From NCBI RefSeq assembly GCF_032854445.1, contig NC_088303.1:25429501-25493500 (forward strand): 64,000 nucleotides of DNA, written 5' to 3'. Position numbers and translations under genes: made by a program. Within the stretch, counting starts at the first letter, position 1. Each line of letters starts with the position of its first letter. Shown one piece after another: positions 1 to 10,679 of the stretch. Under the pieces are notes generated by a model. It saw only the letters and a program-made list of their open reading frames with translations. It was not told where the DNA came from and made no database searches. The stretch comes from Liolophura sinensis (taxonomy: Eukaryota > Mollusca > Polyplacophora > Chitonida > Chitonidae).

Positions 1-195
1 CCAGTTCATTCTGGCTTACTCCTTGATCGTACATGGGAAGATCTGTCTGCCAACGACCTGCGAATGGTCGTGGGTTTCATCCGGAATCGGCTCGGTTTCC
101 TTCCACCATAATGCTGGCCACCGTCGTATAAGTAAAATATTGTTAGTACCTCGTAAAACACCAATCAATTTTTAAAAAATCAGTAAATAAAATGT
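1..195 (+). repeat. tRNA-derived SINE, 3' portion
   Basis: The window opens inside a SINE copy. It carries the family core (GGAAGATCTGTCTGCCAACG, GCTGGCCACCGTCGTATAAG) and the tail (AAACACCAATCAATTTTT, then an A/T-rich end). The tRNA-like head lies outside the window. The same family recurs at about 4663, 8430, 8640, 10400, 12380, 20349, 24404 and, in full length, 49216. Confidence 0.8.
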
Positions 196-961
196 AGAGA
201 AAACAACGCCTGCTTCGAGAGGTAAAATTATGTCCACTGGTGGGCTGAGATGTCTGGTTGAGAAACTAAAGATGTTGGGTATAACGGACCTAGTATGGCA
301 AGGCGGGGAACCGGTGCCTGTTCAAAAATCTCTGCATCTCACAAAGCGAAATTGACTATGATTGACAGCTTTTGACGCCTTTACAAAAGCGCTCCTTCTT
401 TTCAGTTCTGTTTTACACTCCCCTTTTCCTGCTGTACGAGCGACTTCAAGCTCCGGACGTGCACTGAAGCGGGTCTACATCGACAAATAGGTCAACAAAT
501 CGAGAAACGTTAGCCGTCTCATTACCCTGAAATATCTTCCTTTTAGACACTGCAGAGTGTCGAAATTCACTCTACGGCAAAGGTCATTTTTAAGATAATT
601 CTTATTCTTATCACTAATCAGATAAATGAATATACAGCAAATGTAACTTTCAGCCTTATAATTCCGATACATATAACACTTGGTGTGACACCCTAATGAT
701 GGTCAACCACAGGACCTCTCAAGCAGTAGTAAAGTATATATGCGTGGAACCTTCCTCAGCAGTCAACCAATATGGACCTTTCAAGTAAGTAATCGCAAGG
801 CTAATTCCAAAAACAACGAAATCTTGCAAAAAGACGCTGACAACCGTTTTCAATGATGTTGAAAAGGCGCAGTGTAATTATTATTCAAATTGTGTACTAT
901 ACTAATATATAAGTTGTATCATGTACATGTTTCCATATAGTAGCCACATGTTACGTCTTAC
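196..961. other. no recognised gene
   Basis: I see no supported gene here. The only promoter-like arrangement is a TATATAT at 735-741, followed by an ATG at 772 and a consensus splice donor GTAAGT at 785-790. Without a partner exon this is only a weak candidate first exon. The right end may include the 5' part of the LTR described next. Confidence 0.4.
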
Positions 962-1142
962 TTTGGATTGAAGCTAAACTTAGGACACTGTTCGAGTCAG
1001 TAAGCCAGGTGTTCAGATTTTGTTACAGTTTGCCACTCTCTTTGTGGTGTTTTACCTTCACTGGTTAAATAAATGTATGTATTGTTTATGTAATGTTTAA
1101 AATCGCTGAGTTTGTCAGTTCTGTTATAATTAAACCGTAACA
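962..1142 (+). repeat. 5' LTR (3' part) of Ty3-like element
   Basis: This block is repeated at 3912-4035, with shared text such as GACACTGTTCGAGTCAG and TATAATTAAACC. Both copies end in TAACA. The 5' copy has about 64 extra bases after TGTTTTACC that the 3' copy lacks. The LTR start (TG) was not located with confidence, so the left boundary is the start of visible similarity. Confidence 0.7.
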
Positions 1143-1148
1143 GAGTAA

Positions 1149-1166
1149 TGGGGGCTTGTCCGGGAG
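1149..1166 (+). promoter_or_regulatory. primer binding site, tRNA-Pro type
   Basis: TGGGGGCTTGTCCGGGAG begins a few bases after the LTR. It matches the classic retroviral tRNA-Pro primer site at 16 of 18 positions, by my recollection of that site. Such an element would start minus-strand synthesis from a host tRNA-Pro. The 6 bp gap after the LTR is slightly long. Confidence 0.65.
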
Positions 1167-1326
1167 CTGAAAGGACATTTCTATTCAAGCTAATTTTATC
1201 CGGAATTTGAGCGGATATTTCGTTAAGTGTCCGGAGTTTATACGGGTTTCCTATTACAAAAGAAGCTTGGTATTCTCTTCTCAGAGATTTTGTTGTTTAC
1301 CCAAGCCATTTTAAACTTTCTTCGCA

Positions 1327-2090
1327 ATGGCATTTAAGCCTGAGAGACGTGAGAGATCAGGTCATTCAAGTACACAAGAGTCAGCATTGGATGTTACTGA
1401 GCATATCCGGTTAGTGCCCGCTTTTCAAGAGCAAGATAAATATTTTCTCCATTTTTAGAGAACAGCAGAAAATTTGAAATGGCCTAAGGAAAGTTGGGTT
1501 ATGCTTTTACAGAGCGTATTAGTTGGTAAGGCGAGGGAGATTTATCCTCAGTTGTCTGTAGAGCAGGCTACTAATTATGATTGTGTTAAACAGTTAACAC
1601 TGAAAGCTTATGAGTTAGTGCCTGAGGATTATCGTCAGGAGTTCCGTAATTATGAGAAATCTAAAGATCAGACTTATGTGGAGTTTTTCAGAGCTAAGGA
1701 GCACTTGTTTGATCTGTGGTGGAAGTTAAGACAGCTCATATCAGTTGAAGACTTCAAGCGATGTGTTGTTAGTGAGATCAGAACATTCATCGATGAACAG
1801 AAGGCTGATACAATTGGCAAGGTGGCAACTTTGGCGGACAATTATTCATTAATTCATAGGGTTACATTCAATGTCAAAACAACTCAGTCATTTAACTAGA
1901 AGGGGAATCACTCCCAAACAACAAGTGGGTATAGTGAGTCACAGTAAGGAAGCTTAGTCAAATGTAAGTGCTCAACTGCGTTCATTTTCTGATAAACAGA
2001 CTAGTGGTGTAGTATGTAACTACTATAAGAAACAAGGTCATGTTATGTCGGAATGTTGGAAGTTAAAGAGAAAATAGGAAGGTCAATGGC
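1327..2090 (+). pseudogene. broken gag of Ty3-like LTR retrotransposon
   Basis: An ATG at 1327 opens a frame that runs to 1899, interrupted by one in-frame TAG at 1456-1458. The product resembles the alpha-helical gag/capsid of vertebrate-type Ty3 elements related to the SCAN fold, with a WPKESW segment and a KAYELVPEDYRQEF helix. In another frame a zinc knuckle follows (first Cys codon 2015-2017), but the second Cys of the CCHC set has become Tyr, so zinc binding is probably lost. Gag would package the element RNA in cytoplasmic particles. The stop, the frameshift and the damaged knuckle make this a pseudogene. It lies directly downstream of the LTR and primer site. Confidence 0.75.
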
Positions 2091-2289
2091 CTACTGGATT
2101 GTGTGTCACTCCAATGAAGCCTACACTTAGTAGTGCAGAACATTAAGCTGAAGACGGCAGTCCGGGTGTTAAGTCCCCTATTTCATCTAGTTCTGAAACT
2201 GAAGATAGTTATCAGGGTTCTGTTATAGAGATTTTTGAACCATTTATTCACCATGGTTTTGTATCACTGTCACATGATTTGAGTAATGC

Positions 2290-3685
2290 CACACCTGTTA
2301 AGATATTAAGAGTCTCTGTTGTTGACACTTTGTCTTTTTCTGATAAGACATACTCTGGTAGTAGAGTGCTTATTAAAGGTGTGGATTTTGTCGTTGTCCC
2401 TGTACATAATGTTTGTATTCAGATTTGGTGTCTGGACCTCCTTGATAGGTATTAGGCATTCTTTGCCCTTTGAAGGGATACAGTTGTTATTAGGTAATGA
2501 TCTTGCAGGCGATAAGGTCATTTTAAATCCTATTTTTACTGATAAGCTAAGCTTGGACAGTAAGCCAGTCATAATTGAAAGGGAAATTCTAGATATATTT
2601 CCATCTTGTGCTGTTACTCGTGCTATGGCTAGGAAAGTGGCTAAAGACCAAAGTACGTTTAAAGGGTGTAATAAGGAAATACCTAGCATAGACTTACAGG
2701 ACACTTTCATCACTAAGGTATCAGGATATTACTGTTGATTCAATTAAATATGAACGGTCCAGTAATGATGCATCTGATGACCCGCAGACATTGTCTAGAT
2801 CTCAGCTTATTACAGAACAACATAATAATTCGGAGATTTTAACATTATTTGATAAGGCTGTGCGTGATACTGAAATTTCACGAGAACCTGTTTGTTATTA
2901 TGTTAAGTCTGGCGTTCTTATAAGAAAGTGGAGACCACCGAATGTTTCTTCAGATGACAATTGGATAGTTAAGATTGTTATTCCTAAGCCTTATCGTAAT
3001 GAAATATTGTGTGTAGCACATGAAACATCAATGGCTGGTCACTTGGGTAATAACAAGGCTTACCATAACATACTGAATCATTTCTTTTGGTTTCATTCCA
3101 GGTTTGAGAAAACATGTATCACAGTATTGCAAATCTCATCATACATGTCAATTGGTTGGCAAGCCCAATCAGTTTATATCTCAAAGCTCCATTACAGCCT
3201 ATACCGGCATTTAAACAGCCATTTAGTCATGTAATGTTAGATTGTGCTGGTCCCCTGCCTAAGATTAATTCAGGAAACCAGTATATGCTAAACATTATGT
3301 GTTCTGATAAACGTTTTCCTGAGGCTGCACCTTTACGGAATTATACTACTAAGGCTGTATTAAAGACCTTGGTTAATTTCTCTACTTTGTTTGGCCTGAT
3401 CAAAGCAGTGCAGTCGGACCTTAATTTAAGTCTTCAGCGTATCACCCCTAATCCCAAGGAGCATTGGTGAGGTTCCACCAGACATTGAAAAATATGATTC
3501 GGACATATTGCTTTGATACTGAAAAAGACTGGGACGAAGGGGTTGCATATCTTTTGTTTGCCATTAGAGAATCAGTACAAGAATCCTTAGGATTCAGTCC
3601 CTTTGAATTAATGTTTGGTCACAAAGTCCATGGACCATTACATAAATTAGAGGGAAGTTCTCGTGAGATACTGATGAAAATTTGA
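2290..3685 (+). pseudogene. broken pol: protease tail plus integrase, RT deleted
   Basis: The first segment (about 2319-2738) ends with the typical end-of-protease text GIQLLLGNDLAGDKV. The next (2791-3110) is already the integrase zinc-binding region (H...H with AGHLGNNKAYHNIL). From 3200 another frame gives the integrase core with VMLDCAGPLP (first catalytic Asp) and VQSD (second Asp). From about 3464 yet another frame gives the late core (SLGFSPFELMFGHKVHGPL). The reverse transcriptase and RNase H, normally about 600 residues between protease and integrase, are absent. The catalytic Glu region is also missing around 3430-3470. At least three frame changes are present. The element can encode no working enzyme. 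Confidence 0.8.
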
Positions 3686-3911
3686 ATCTGTTAAAATATG
3701 TATCTAATTTCCGTACTAAGTTAGCTGCTGTGTGTCACTTAGCTCAAGACAACTTGAAAATGTCTCTGAAGTCTATGAATGACATAGAATGCTGTAGAAC
3801 GTGAAAAGCAAGTAATTTCAACAGTAAATCAAGTACTCACAGGAAAACAACTTTATTGAACCGTGTCAGAGCAACTGGAGTACACCCTGCATCCTTGTAC
3901 CGGAACCAGGA

Positions 3912-4035
3912 TTTGAATTGAAGCTGAATTTAGGACACTGTTCGAGTCAGTTAGCCAGGTGTTTAGATTTTGATACAGTTTGGCATTCACTTTGTAGTGT
4001 TTTACCGTCCATTCTCTTATAATTAAACCCTAACA
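3912..4035 (+). repeat. 3' LTR, deleted copy
   Basis: This matches the 962-1142 LTR but lacks about 64 bp in the middle, so the two LTRs have diverged by at least one indel plus substitutions. It closes the degraded retroelement. Confidence 0.7.
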
Positions 4036-4234
4036 ATACCTTCACAATTATCGATTCTGATTCCGACTTCGACAGAAATAAAGATTGTAAACATGCAAAA
4101 ACATGACAAAACTGAACAAGGAATATGGTTTCTGTTTTGCATATGAAATCAAACATTGACCAAAACGGAACTTATCAAAGAAGCACATACGTTTTCTGGT
4201 TAACGTCGATCTTCATACTTAAACTAAAAACACA

Positions 4235-4662
4235 GTGTCTAATTTCGGCCAGAAGAAAATGGTGTTTTTGACTGAGAGTGTACTTTTGCAGGGTTATATA
4301 TTAAGCAACCATCTTTTTGATGGCCATGTAAATTTTATGGGCGCTTTGACCAACTTTTATACTTTGGGAAATTTACAGAATTTTACTGGTATTCTGAAAT
4401 TAGCACATATCAGGGGTCATTTCCCAGCCTTATCGCATATATCAGGTCCTATTTCAAGTGTGGAATTTAATTATGTACGGAAAATATATAATCTTGCCAG
4501 AAAAGAAGTCTTGAAGAAAGACTCTCAAAGAGGGAAAATCAGAAATTTATCATCATTAGGAGAAATAGCAGTTATTAAATCTTATGCAGTTATAAAACCA
4601 ATGGATTTCATCCAAAACCCGCCAAATAGTACACTGAAAGAAATAAATGCTTTATTTTATAA
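4235..4662 (+). repeat. retroelement-like repeat fragment with long open frame
   Basis: An open frame runs through this stretch and then into a SINE, so the frame itself is accidental at its end. A related sequence lies on the minus strand at about 27640-28130. The shared part reads like a coding remnant: both copies give peptides of the form VEFNxxRKIYNL, followed by KI-rich text and VIKS. The 27.7 kb copy continues into a GAAACGTCG-type hairpin typical of Penelope-like ends. I infer a Penelope-like retroelement 3' region, with low certainty. Confidence 0.45.
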
Positions 4663-4775
4663 ACCTGCGGATGGTCGTGGGTTTCCCCCGGGCTCTGCCC
4701 GGTTTCCTCCTACCATAATTGTGGCCGCCGTCGTATAAGTGAAATATTCTTGAGTACAAAAATCCACCATAAACA
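4663..4775 (+). repeat. SINE 3' fragment
   Basis: This has the family core with TGCGGATGGTCGTGGGTTTC and the end GTCGTATAAGTGAAATATTC. It is fused directly to the preceding retroelement fragment. Confidence 0.75.
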
Positions 4776-5440
4776 ATGTAATCAAAGCAAAAGAAAGCTA
4801 AAATATGAAGTAAGGTTGATCATACAGACAACTGAAAACTCAAAAATACTATCATTTTTCTTTTCAGATTGTTTAAAGAGTGTTGAAAGGCATTGAAATA
4901 TTTGGATACTATGGTAGGCTTTATGGTCCATACTGACGGTATCTAGGAACTCGCATCATCTTTTTTTCTGATGTTGATCAAAAGGAAGTAATTTTAGGGA
5001 ACATTATTTCAGTATTCTTTTAGTCATAGGTAAAAAGAGTTATTCCAACATTTAGTGTGGTGCTTAGAGTTGTCATCACATTTAATATATACAATAACAT
5101 TAGAATAATGCACATGGACCAAGCCTCAGGGATGCATAGTCCACCAGCAGAACCCCTGTTTCTGCAGGAATATAATACAATTAAAGATGATGGTGGATTT
5201 TCAGTGGACTGTCCCCTTAGTTTCCTGCACAGGAACGCTTGTTGATACGCCATGTCCTGAAACATAACCTTTGTATATGACTTTGCAGGAGGTAAGTAAG
5301 GCTCATTAAAAATAATGCTCACCTTAATATTCAACTCAGCTGCTGTGTCGTCCAGATAGACTAATAACGATATATCAGGAGAGAGTGTGGTAGGCAAATG
5401 TGGGTGCAAATACCCCCCCGATACGTAGTTAGACGGATCT
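4776..5440. other. no recognised gene
   Basis: AT-rich sequence in which I see no supported gene. A 129-codon minus-strand open frame (5020-5409) has no recognisable motif and no relative elsewhere in the window. Confidence 0.4.
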
Positions 5441-5449
5441 TATTCACGT

Positions 5450-6420
5450 GTTGTCCTTAAAAGGACATGTTTCTTTCACAATATACGGACCTCCGTGTGC
5501 AAACATCGTGGCAAACTTGTGTTACTGTGCAGGTGTATCGTGGCAATACCCAAAACTAGATCAATAGCTCAACGCTTTTTCCAACATTTTGTTCTCCATA
5601 TATGGCAAGATTTTGACATGAGCCGATAGAACAGGTGATGTACGTCTACCATTTTCGGTTTGTGAACACAAGAGTGTGATCCTAACTGTTCGTTACGAGT
5701 GTACGGTTCATCATATACGATCCAGGCGCTAAGATACCTGTGCAAACCAAACATCGCATGCAAATGGGATTTCAAATCTGCCTAAGGCGAGGTTTTTGGT
5801 TACTCATTTCGTTGGCGTTTCTTGGGCTACTTACGTGTACATGTAATTTTTGCGTACGATAACAAAGTGATAGGCAAAAGTGAACGAACACAATCCCCGC
5901 GTCCTTTTCTTTCTGAATAAACACTATCTAAATGGCACAGGCATTCAATAGTTTCCCTGTAGTCAAATGTTTTAATATGTGTATATTTACCGAGATGATT
6001 ATTTAATTTATCGCCAGGACTGTCTTTGAACTGTTAAACTGTTGCTCCACTTCATATTATTATTATTATAATTCTACCGATGTGGTATAATATACATATA
6101 GATTTGGTGGTTTAACATTCTTTTTTACTTAAATGAAAAATGAAACACCATTTCATGAGACTGCAAGCATGAAAATCCATTGCGGAAAAGATAGCATTAA
6201 GAGAGTGTGCGTGCAGCAAAATGACAAATACGAAACCTGTTGAGCCTGAAGTAATTCAGACCCTGCCTTTGTAATGACCATCAGCGGGAAACTGGGGACG
6301 TACCCCAAAGAACGTTGCCTCGTTAGGTGTAAGTTGAAGTGGCTATTTTCCCCCTGCTTCGCTCAGCCAGGAGGGTGATCACGTAAGGTTGTGTGATTGA
6401 TATACTTTATAAAGTTCTCG
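5450..6420 (-). repeat. left arm of composite inverted repeat
   Basis: This arm matches 10680-11600 in reverse complement. The similarity includes a 68-codon open frame in each arm (5569-5775 minus, 11327-11533 plus) whose products differ at only about ten positions, both starting MKSHLHAMFGL. I do not recognise that peptide. A third, shorter copy lies at 27346-27500. Together with the internal minisatellite, the arms suggest a foldback-type element. Confidence 0.7.
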
Positions 6421-6424
6421 TATG

Positions 6425-7830
6425 CAGGTGTACGCTGTTGTGACTACCCCTTTTCCCATCTCCATGTTTTACGGTGTTACATAGGTGTAAACTGCTGTGA
6501 GTGCCCCTTGTTATGTTTTACCGTGATACACGGGTGTAAACTGTGAAGACTATTCCCCTAAAATTTTTTACCATGTCACACAGGTGTAAACTGTGACGAT
6601 TGCCCCCCCAGCTATCTTAAACCGTATTACATAGGTGTAAACTCTTGTGACTATCATCCTATCGTCATGTTTTACTGTGTCGCAGTAAACTTTTGTGACT
6701 GTCCTTTGCCATGTTTTAACGTGGTCCACTGCCGTAATCTGTTAGGACTATCCCACTGCCATTTTTTATCGTGACACACAGGTGTAAACTATTAAGACTA
6801 CCCCCCTGCAATGTTAAGACTATTTTGCCCATGCTATATGGTGTCACACAGGTGTAAATTGTTGCGACTATTCCTCATCGCCATGTTTTCACGATGTCAC
6901 TCAGGTATAAATTGTGGTGACTATCCCCCATTGCCATGTTTTCATGATGTCACACTGGTGTAAATTCTTGTGACTATCTCCCATCGCCATGTTTTCATGA
7001 TGTCACACTGGTGTAAACTGTTGTGACTCTTCCCCATCGCCATGTTTTCAAGATGTCACACAAATGTAAATTGTTGTGACTCTTCCCCATCGCCATGTTT
7101 TCACGATGTCACACTGGTGTAAACTGTTGTGACTATTCCCCATTGCCATGTTTTCACGATGTCACACTGGTGTAGACTGTTGTGACTCTTCCCCATCGCC
7201 ATATTTTCACGATGTCACTCAGGTGTAAATTGTCGTCACTATCCCCCATCGCCATGCTTTCATGATGTCACACTTGTGTAAACTGTTGTGACTCTCCCTC
7301 ATCGCCATGTTTTCACGATGTCAGACTGGTGTAAATTGTTGTGACTATTCCTCATCGCCATGTTTTCACGATGTCACACAGATGTAAATTGTGGTGACTA
7401 TCTCCCATCGCCATGTTTTCATGATGTCACACTGGTGTAAATTGTTGTGACTCTTCCCCATCGCCATGTTTTCACGATGTCACACTGGTGTAAATTGTTC
7501 TGATTCTTCCATATCGCCATGTTTTCACGATGTCACACTGGTGTAAATTCTTGTGACTCTCCCTCATCGCCATGTTTTCACGATGTCACACTGGTGTAGA
7601 CTGTTGTGAGTCTCCCCCATTGCCATGTTTTCACGATGTCACACTGGTGTAAATTGTTGTCACCATCTCCCATCGCCACGTTTTCACGATGTCAGACTGG
7701 TGTAAATTGTTGTGACTCTCCCCCATCGCCATGTTTTCACGATGTCACACTGGTGTAAACTGTTGTGATTCTTCCCCATCGCCATGTTTTCACGATGTCA
7801 CACTGGTGTAAACTGGTGTAAACTATTGTG
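6425..7830 (+). repeat. 54 bp minisatellite, roughly 25 copies
   Basis: Tandem units of about 54 bp carry the consensus parts GCCATGTTTTCACGATGTCA, CACTGGTGTAAACTGTTGTG and ACTCTTCCCCATC. The left units (6425-6840) are more diverged (TTTTACCGTG variants); those from about 6940 on are more alike, suggesting more recent amplification on the right. The same family appears in reverse orientation at 27126-27345. Confidence 0.9.
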
Positions 7831-7839
7831 ACTATACCA

Positions 7840-8400
7840 CTATCACTACTACCGCGGTTTGTGGAACCTCACGGCGTAATTAATATTAATAAATTAACCC
7901 CAGCACCCTTTTGCAACCAAAATCCCATAGCTTTCCTTCATATTTGAGCTAAACAGAAGTACTGACCAAGCTGGAACTATAGATTAATAAGCAATTAGAC
8001 AATGTTGATTTCAACCGGCATCACATCCGACCAGGTGTTTCAAAAACGAAACTTGCACACAGAGTGTGTGCAAAGGTCAGGGTAGCGAAGTAGCGACGCG
8101 AGGCAGCGCGGTATCGAACTCGTTACCTCGCCTTGTATTAGAAAGGTTTTTTTGTGGAGACTTTACCTATCATGGATACATCTTCCAAAAGCAGTTAATT
8201 TCATGGATCAATGCACGACAATTTTTTAACTTTTTCTTACAGAGAATTTTATCTTTTTTACAGATAATGTAGAAAGCACATAAAATAGTAAGGTTTTACC
8301 GATTATGTAGTAAGTTTTTACCGATAATGTCACTTATTTCTCACTGAGGTTGTAGTGTCATTCAAACGATAATGTGATAACTTTCGAGAAATAGTGTTTC
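7840..8400. other. no recognised gene
   Basis: Unique-looking AT-rich sequence between the minisatellite and a tetranucleotide repeat. No gene is supported. Confidence 0.35.
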
Positions 8401-8432
8401 ATTTATTTATTTATTTATTTATTTATTTATTT
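8400..8432. repeat. (ATTT)n microsatellite
   Basis: Eight tandem ATTT units at the end of the minus-strand SINE that follows. This is the A/T-rich SINE tail expanded into a microsatellite. Confidence 0.9.
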
Positions 8433-8520
8433 GATTGGTGTACTTAAGACATACTTGATTTATACGACGGCGGCCAGCTTTATGGTAGACGGGAACCGGG
8501 AATAACTCACGGGAAGCTAC
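8433..8520 (-). repeat. SINE fragment, reverse
   Basis: The reverse complement of the SINE 3' half is seen (TATACGACGGCGGCCAGC, then GGGAACCGGG). It starts at the tetranucleotide tail. Confidence 0.75.
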
Positions 8521-8639
8521 TCTGTAAACTTGTGTTCTGAGTGTTCGCGGAATAGAATATGTTATACATCCGTTATGCTACACATTGTGGACTTTGTTAT
8601 TGCAACAGAATACTTTTGTTTGTACTGTGGAGTATCGTA

Positions 8640-8800
8640 TCAATGCGATCGCTGTGAGTTCAAGTCCCGCTCATGCTGGCTTCCTCTGCGGCCGTACGTG
8701 GGAAGGTCTGCCAGCTACCGGCTGATGGTCGTGGGTTTCCGCCTGGTTCTGCTAAGAGAAATATTCTTGAGTACGGCGTAAAACTCCAATCAAAAAAAAT
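8640..8800 (+). repeat. SINE copy
   Basis: It includes a B-box-like GAGTTCAAGTCC, the body CTCATGCTGGCTTCCTCTGC and the tail GAGTACGGCGTAAAACTCCA. An internal segment (CCACCATAATGCTGGCC in the full copy) is missing. Confidence 0.8.
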
Positions 8801-9018
8801 AGAAAAATAACAATGGAGTATCGGTGCTATACACAGCATAGGGTTGCATTAACATTATCTATTTTTGTCATCACTTCAAAAACATAATAGTGTATTAAAG
8901 TTCAGCGAGCAGATTATAAATACTTGGCTATTACAACAATAACAGCAAGATATGTAGTCCTGTAAAAGCACCACAGTCATTAAGACAAACGTGACTTATA
9001 TGTTGTAAAATGGTAATT

Positions 9019-9140
9019 TTCATACCAATAACCATGTCAGTTCTCGACCACCATATCAGCCCTCGACCATCATGTCAGTTTTCGACCAACATATCAGCCT
9101 CGACCACCATGTCAGTCCTCGACCATCATGTTAGTCCTCG
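9019..9140 (+). repeat. about 21 bp tandem repeat
   Basis: Six imperfect units of the type ACCATCATGTCAGTCCTCG. A reverse-orientation scrap of the same repeat lies at about 27030-27070, just before the reverse minisatellite. The order of blocks there mirrors this locus. Confidence 0.8.
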
Positions 9141-10390
9141 GGCCTTCGGTCTTCTGACTGATCATGACCAGTCAGAAGTAACTTTCCGTATTTGAACGTT
9201 TTGTTTCCCTCAAATGACATGTTAGAGGGTCCTGCTGTGGAGAAAATGGAAAGGCGAAGTAATTTCAATAAAGTTCCTGAAATCATGGGTGGAAGGAAAA
9301 ACAACAAATGGTGTTTAAAACTGGTAATGAAATTAATAATTAAGGAATAAAGCTTTGATTTTTGCAGCGAAATGTCATATTTCAGAAAACCCCTTCCAGA
9401 ACCACCAAGTTTAATTGCTACACACTTCGGAATACTCAAGAAAACGGGCGATTCTGATGTAAAATCAACAGGACATGCAAACTTTTGTCCAATGGGAGTG
9501 TTTTAATTTAAATATTCGAAGTGTACTTTTCCATAAACCTTGACATTTCATGCGTTAAAGTCCTCTACTCGTTCTCTTTGTGTAGGCCGTCACAAGCACC
9601 TAACGACGACAACAGGCATATATCGACTTGTCAGCTGCTTACCAGGATGGAGAATCAACAGGAGCAGATTCCTACAAATACCTTCCTGACTAAAGTCAAC
9701 ATTTTTGTCACAGTGTCTAGTTTTTGGTAATGGAAGTTGAAATTTTGACCCATTTGTCTTACGTGTGTTGGACAGAACAGTTAATTTAGTGTCCGAGTGT
9801 GTTTCTTCGACCGCCACGTGAAAAACAGTTTTCACTGTCTGTTTCGTAATAAGGAGTAAAAGTTATAGTTTATTTACGATGCAATACTGAAAAAGAGATT
9901 ACCGAGGCAAAAATATCGAATACCAATAGTAAACATTGCGGATGGCTCTATTCAGCTAACCTTTTGAGTTATTTATAGACACATTTCAGCCGTGAAACAT
10001 TATTGTACAAGTGGTTTTCATTTATTAATAAGTTCATACGAAGCGACAAACGCATCGCTCTACAACCTTGTTATTGATTTGTAGGCCAATGTACTACTCC
10101 TGCGTAACCATGGACACAGCGACACGGGTCTTTTCCTGTTTTATTTCTTCTGCGTACGAGTAGATGTTTGCTCAGTTCAGATATAGAGAAATCAGAAACA
10201 CTCGCACAACAGCCATGAGATGTTTACACAGGCTGAATTGTGTAAGGTGTTCTCAAGGCAGATAATTATCCCCGTCCAGTGATGCCGGTTAAACCTAATA
10301 GGATTGACCATACACTAGGTATGCCTACTATTTAATCCCCCTGTAATTAATTGTACTGTATTCCTTTACGGATTAACGTCGTACTTAACA
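9141..10390. other. no recognised gene
   Basis: AT-rich sequence without a supported gene. Short open frames on both strands overlap one another and have no motif. Confidence 0.35.
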
Positions 10391-10550
10391 ATTTGTTGTA
10401 CCTGGGAAAGTTTGTCGGCTAACTGCGAACGGTCGTGGGGTTTCCCCCAGGCTCTCCCCGGTTTCCTCCCACCATGATGCTGACCGTCGTCCAATAAGTG
10501 AAATATTCTTGAGTACGACGTAAAACACCAATCAAATCAATAAATAAATT
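10390..10550 (+). repeat. SINE fragment
   Basis: SINE body and tail (GGTTTCCTCCCACCATGATG, TAAGTGAAATATTCTTGAGT, poly AAT tail), preceded by GTCGTACTTAACAATTTG. That leader resembles the start of the other SINE-like family seen at 17225, so the copy may be chimeric. Confidence 0.7.
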
Positions 10551-10679
10551 ACAATTTGTTAGTCATACATAGATGATGAGCAAGGGCCCGTTTGACACAT
10601 TTCTTCTGCCGTGTAAGGTCTGTTAGTCGGCTAAGTGTCATACAGCCGACTATCGTAAGTCGTCTCAACAGTGTACACG

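Noticed and set aside
4235-4738. 167-codon ORF as a host gene
   Set aside because: Its end is translated SINE sequence and its middle is shared with a dispersed repeat at 27.7 kb.
6425-7830. CRISPR-like regular array
   Set aside because: Units are contiguous 54 bp repeats without unique spacers in a eukaryotic setting; this is a minisatellite.
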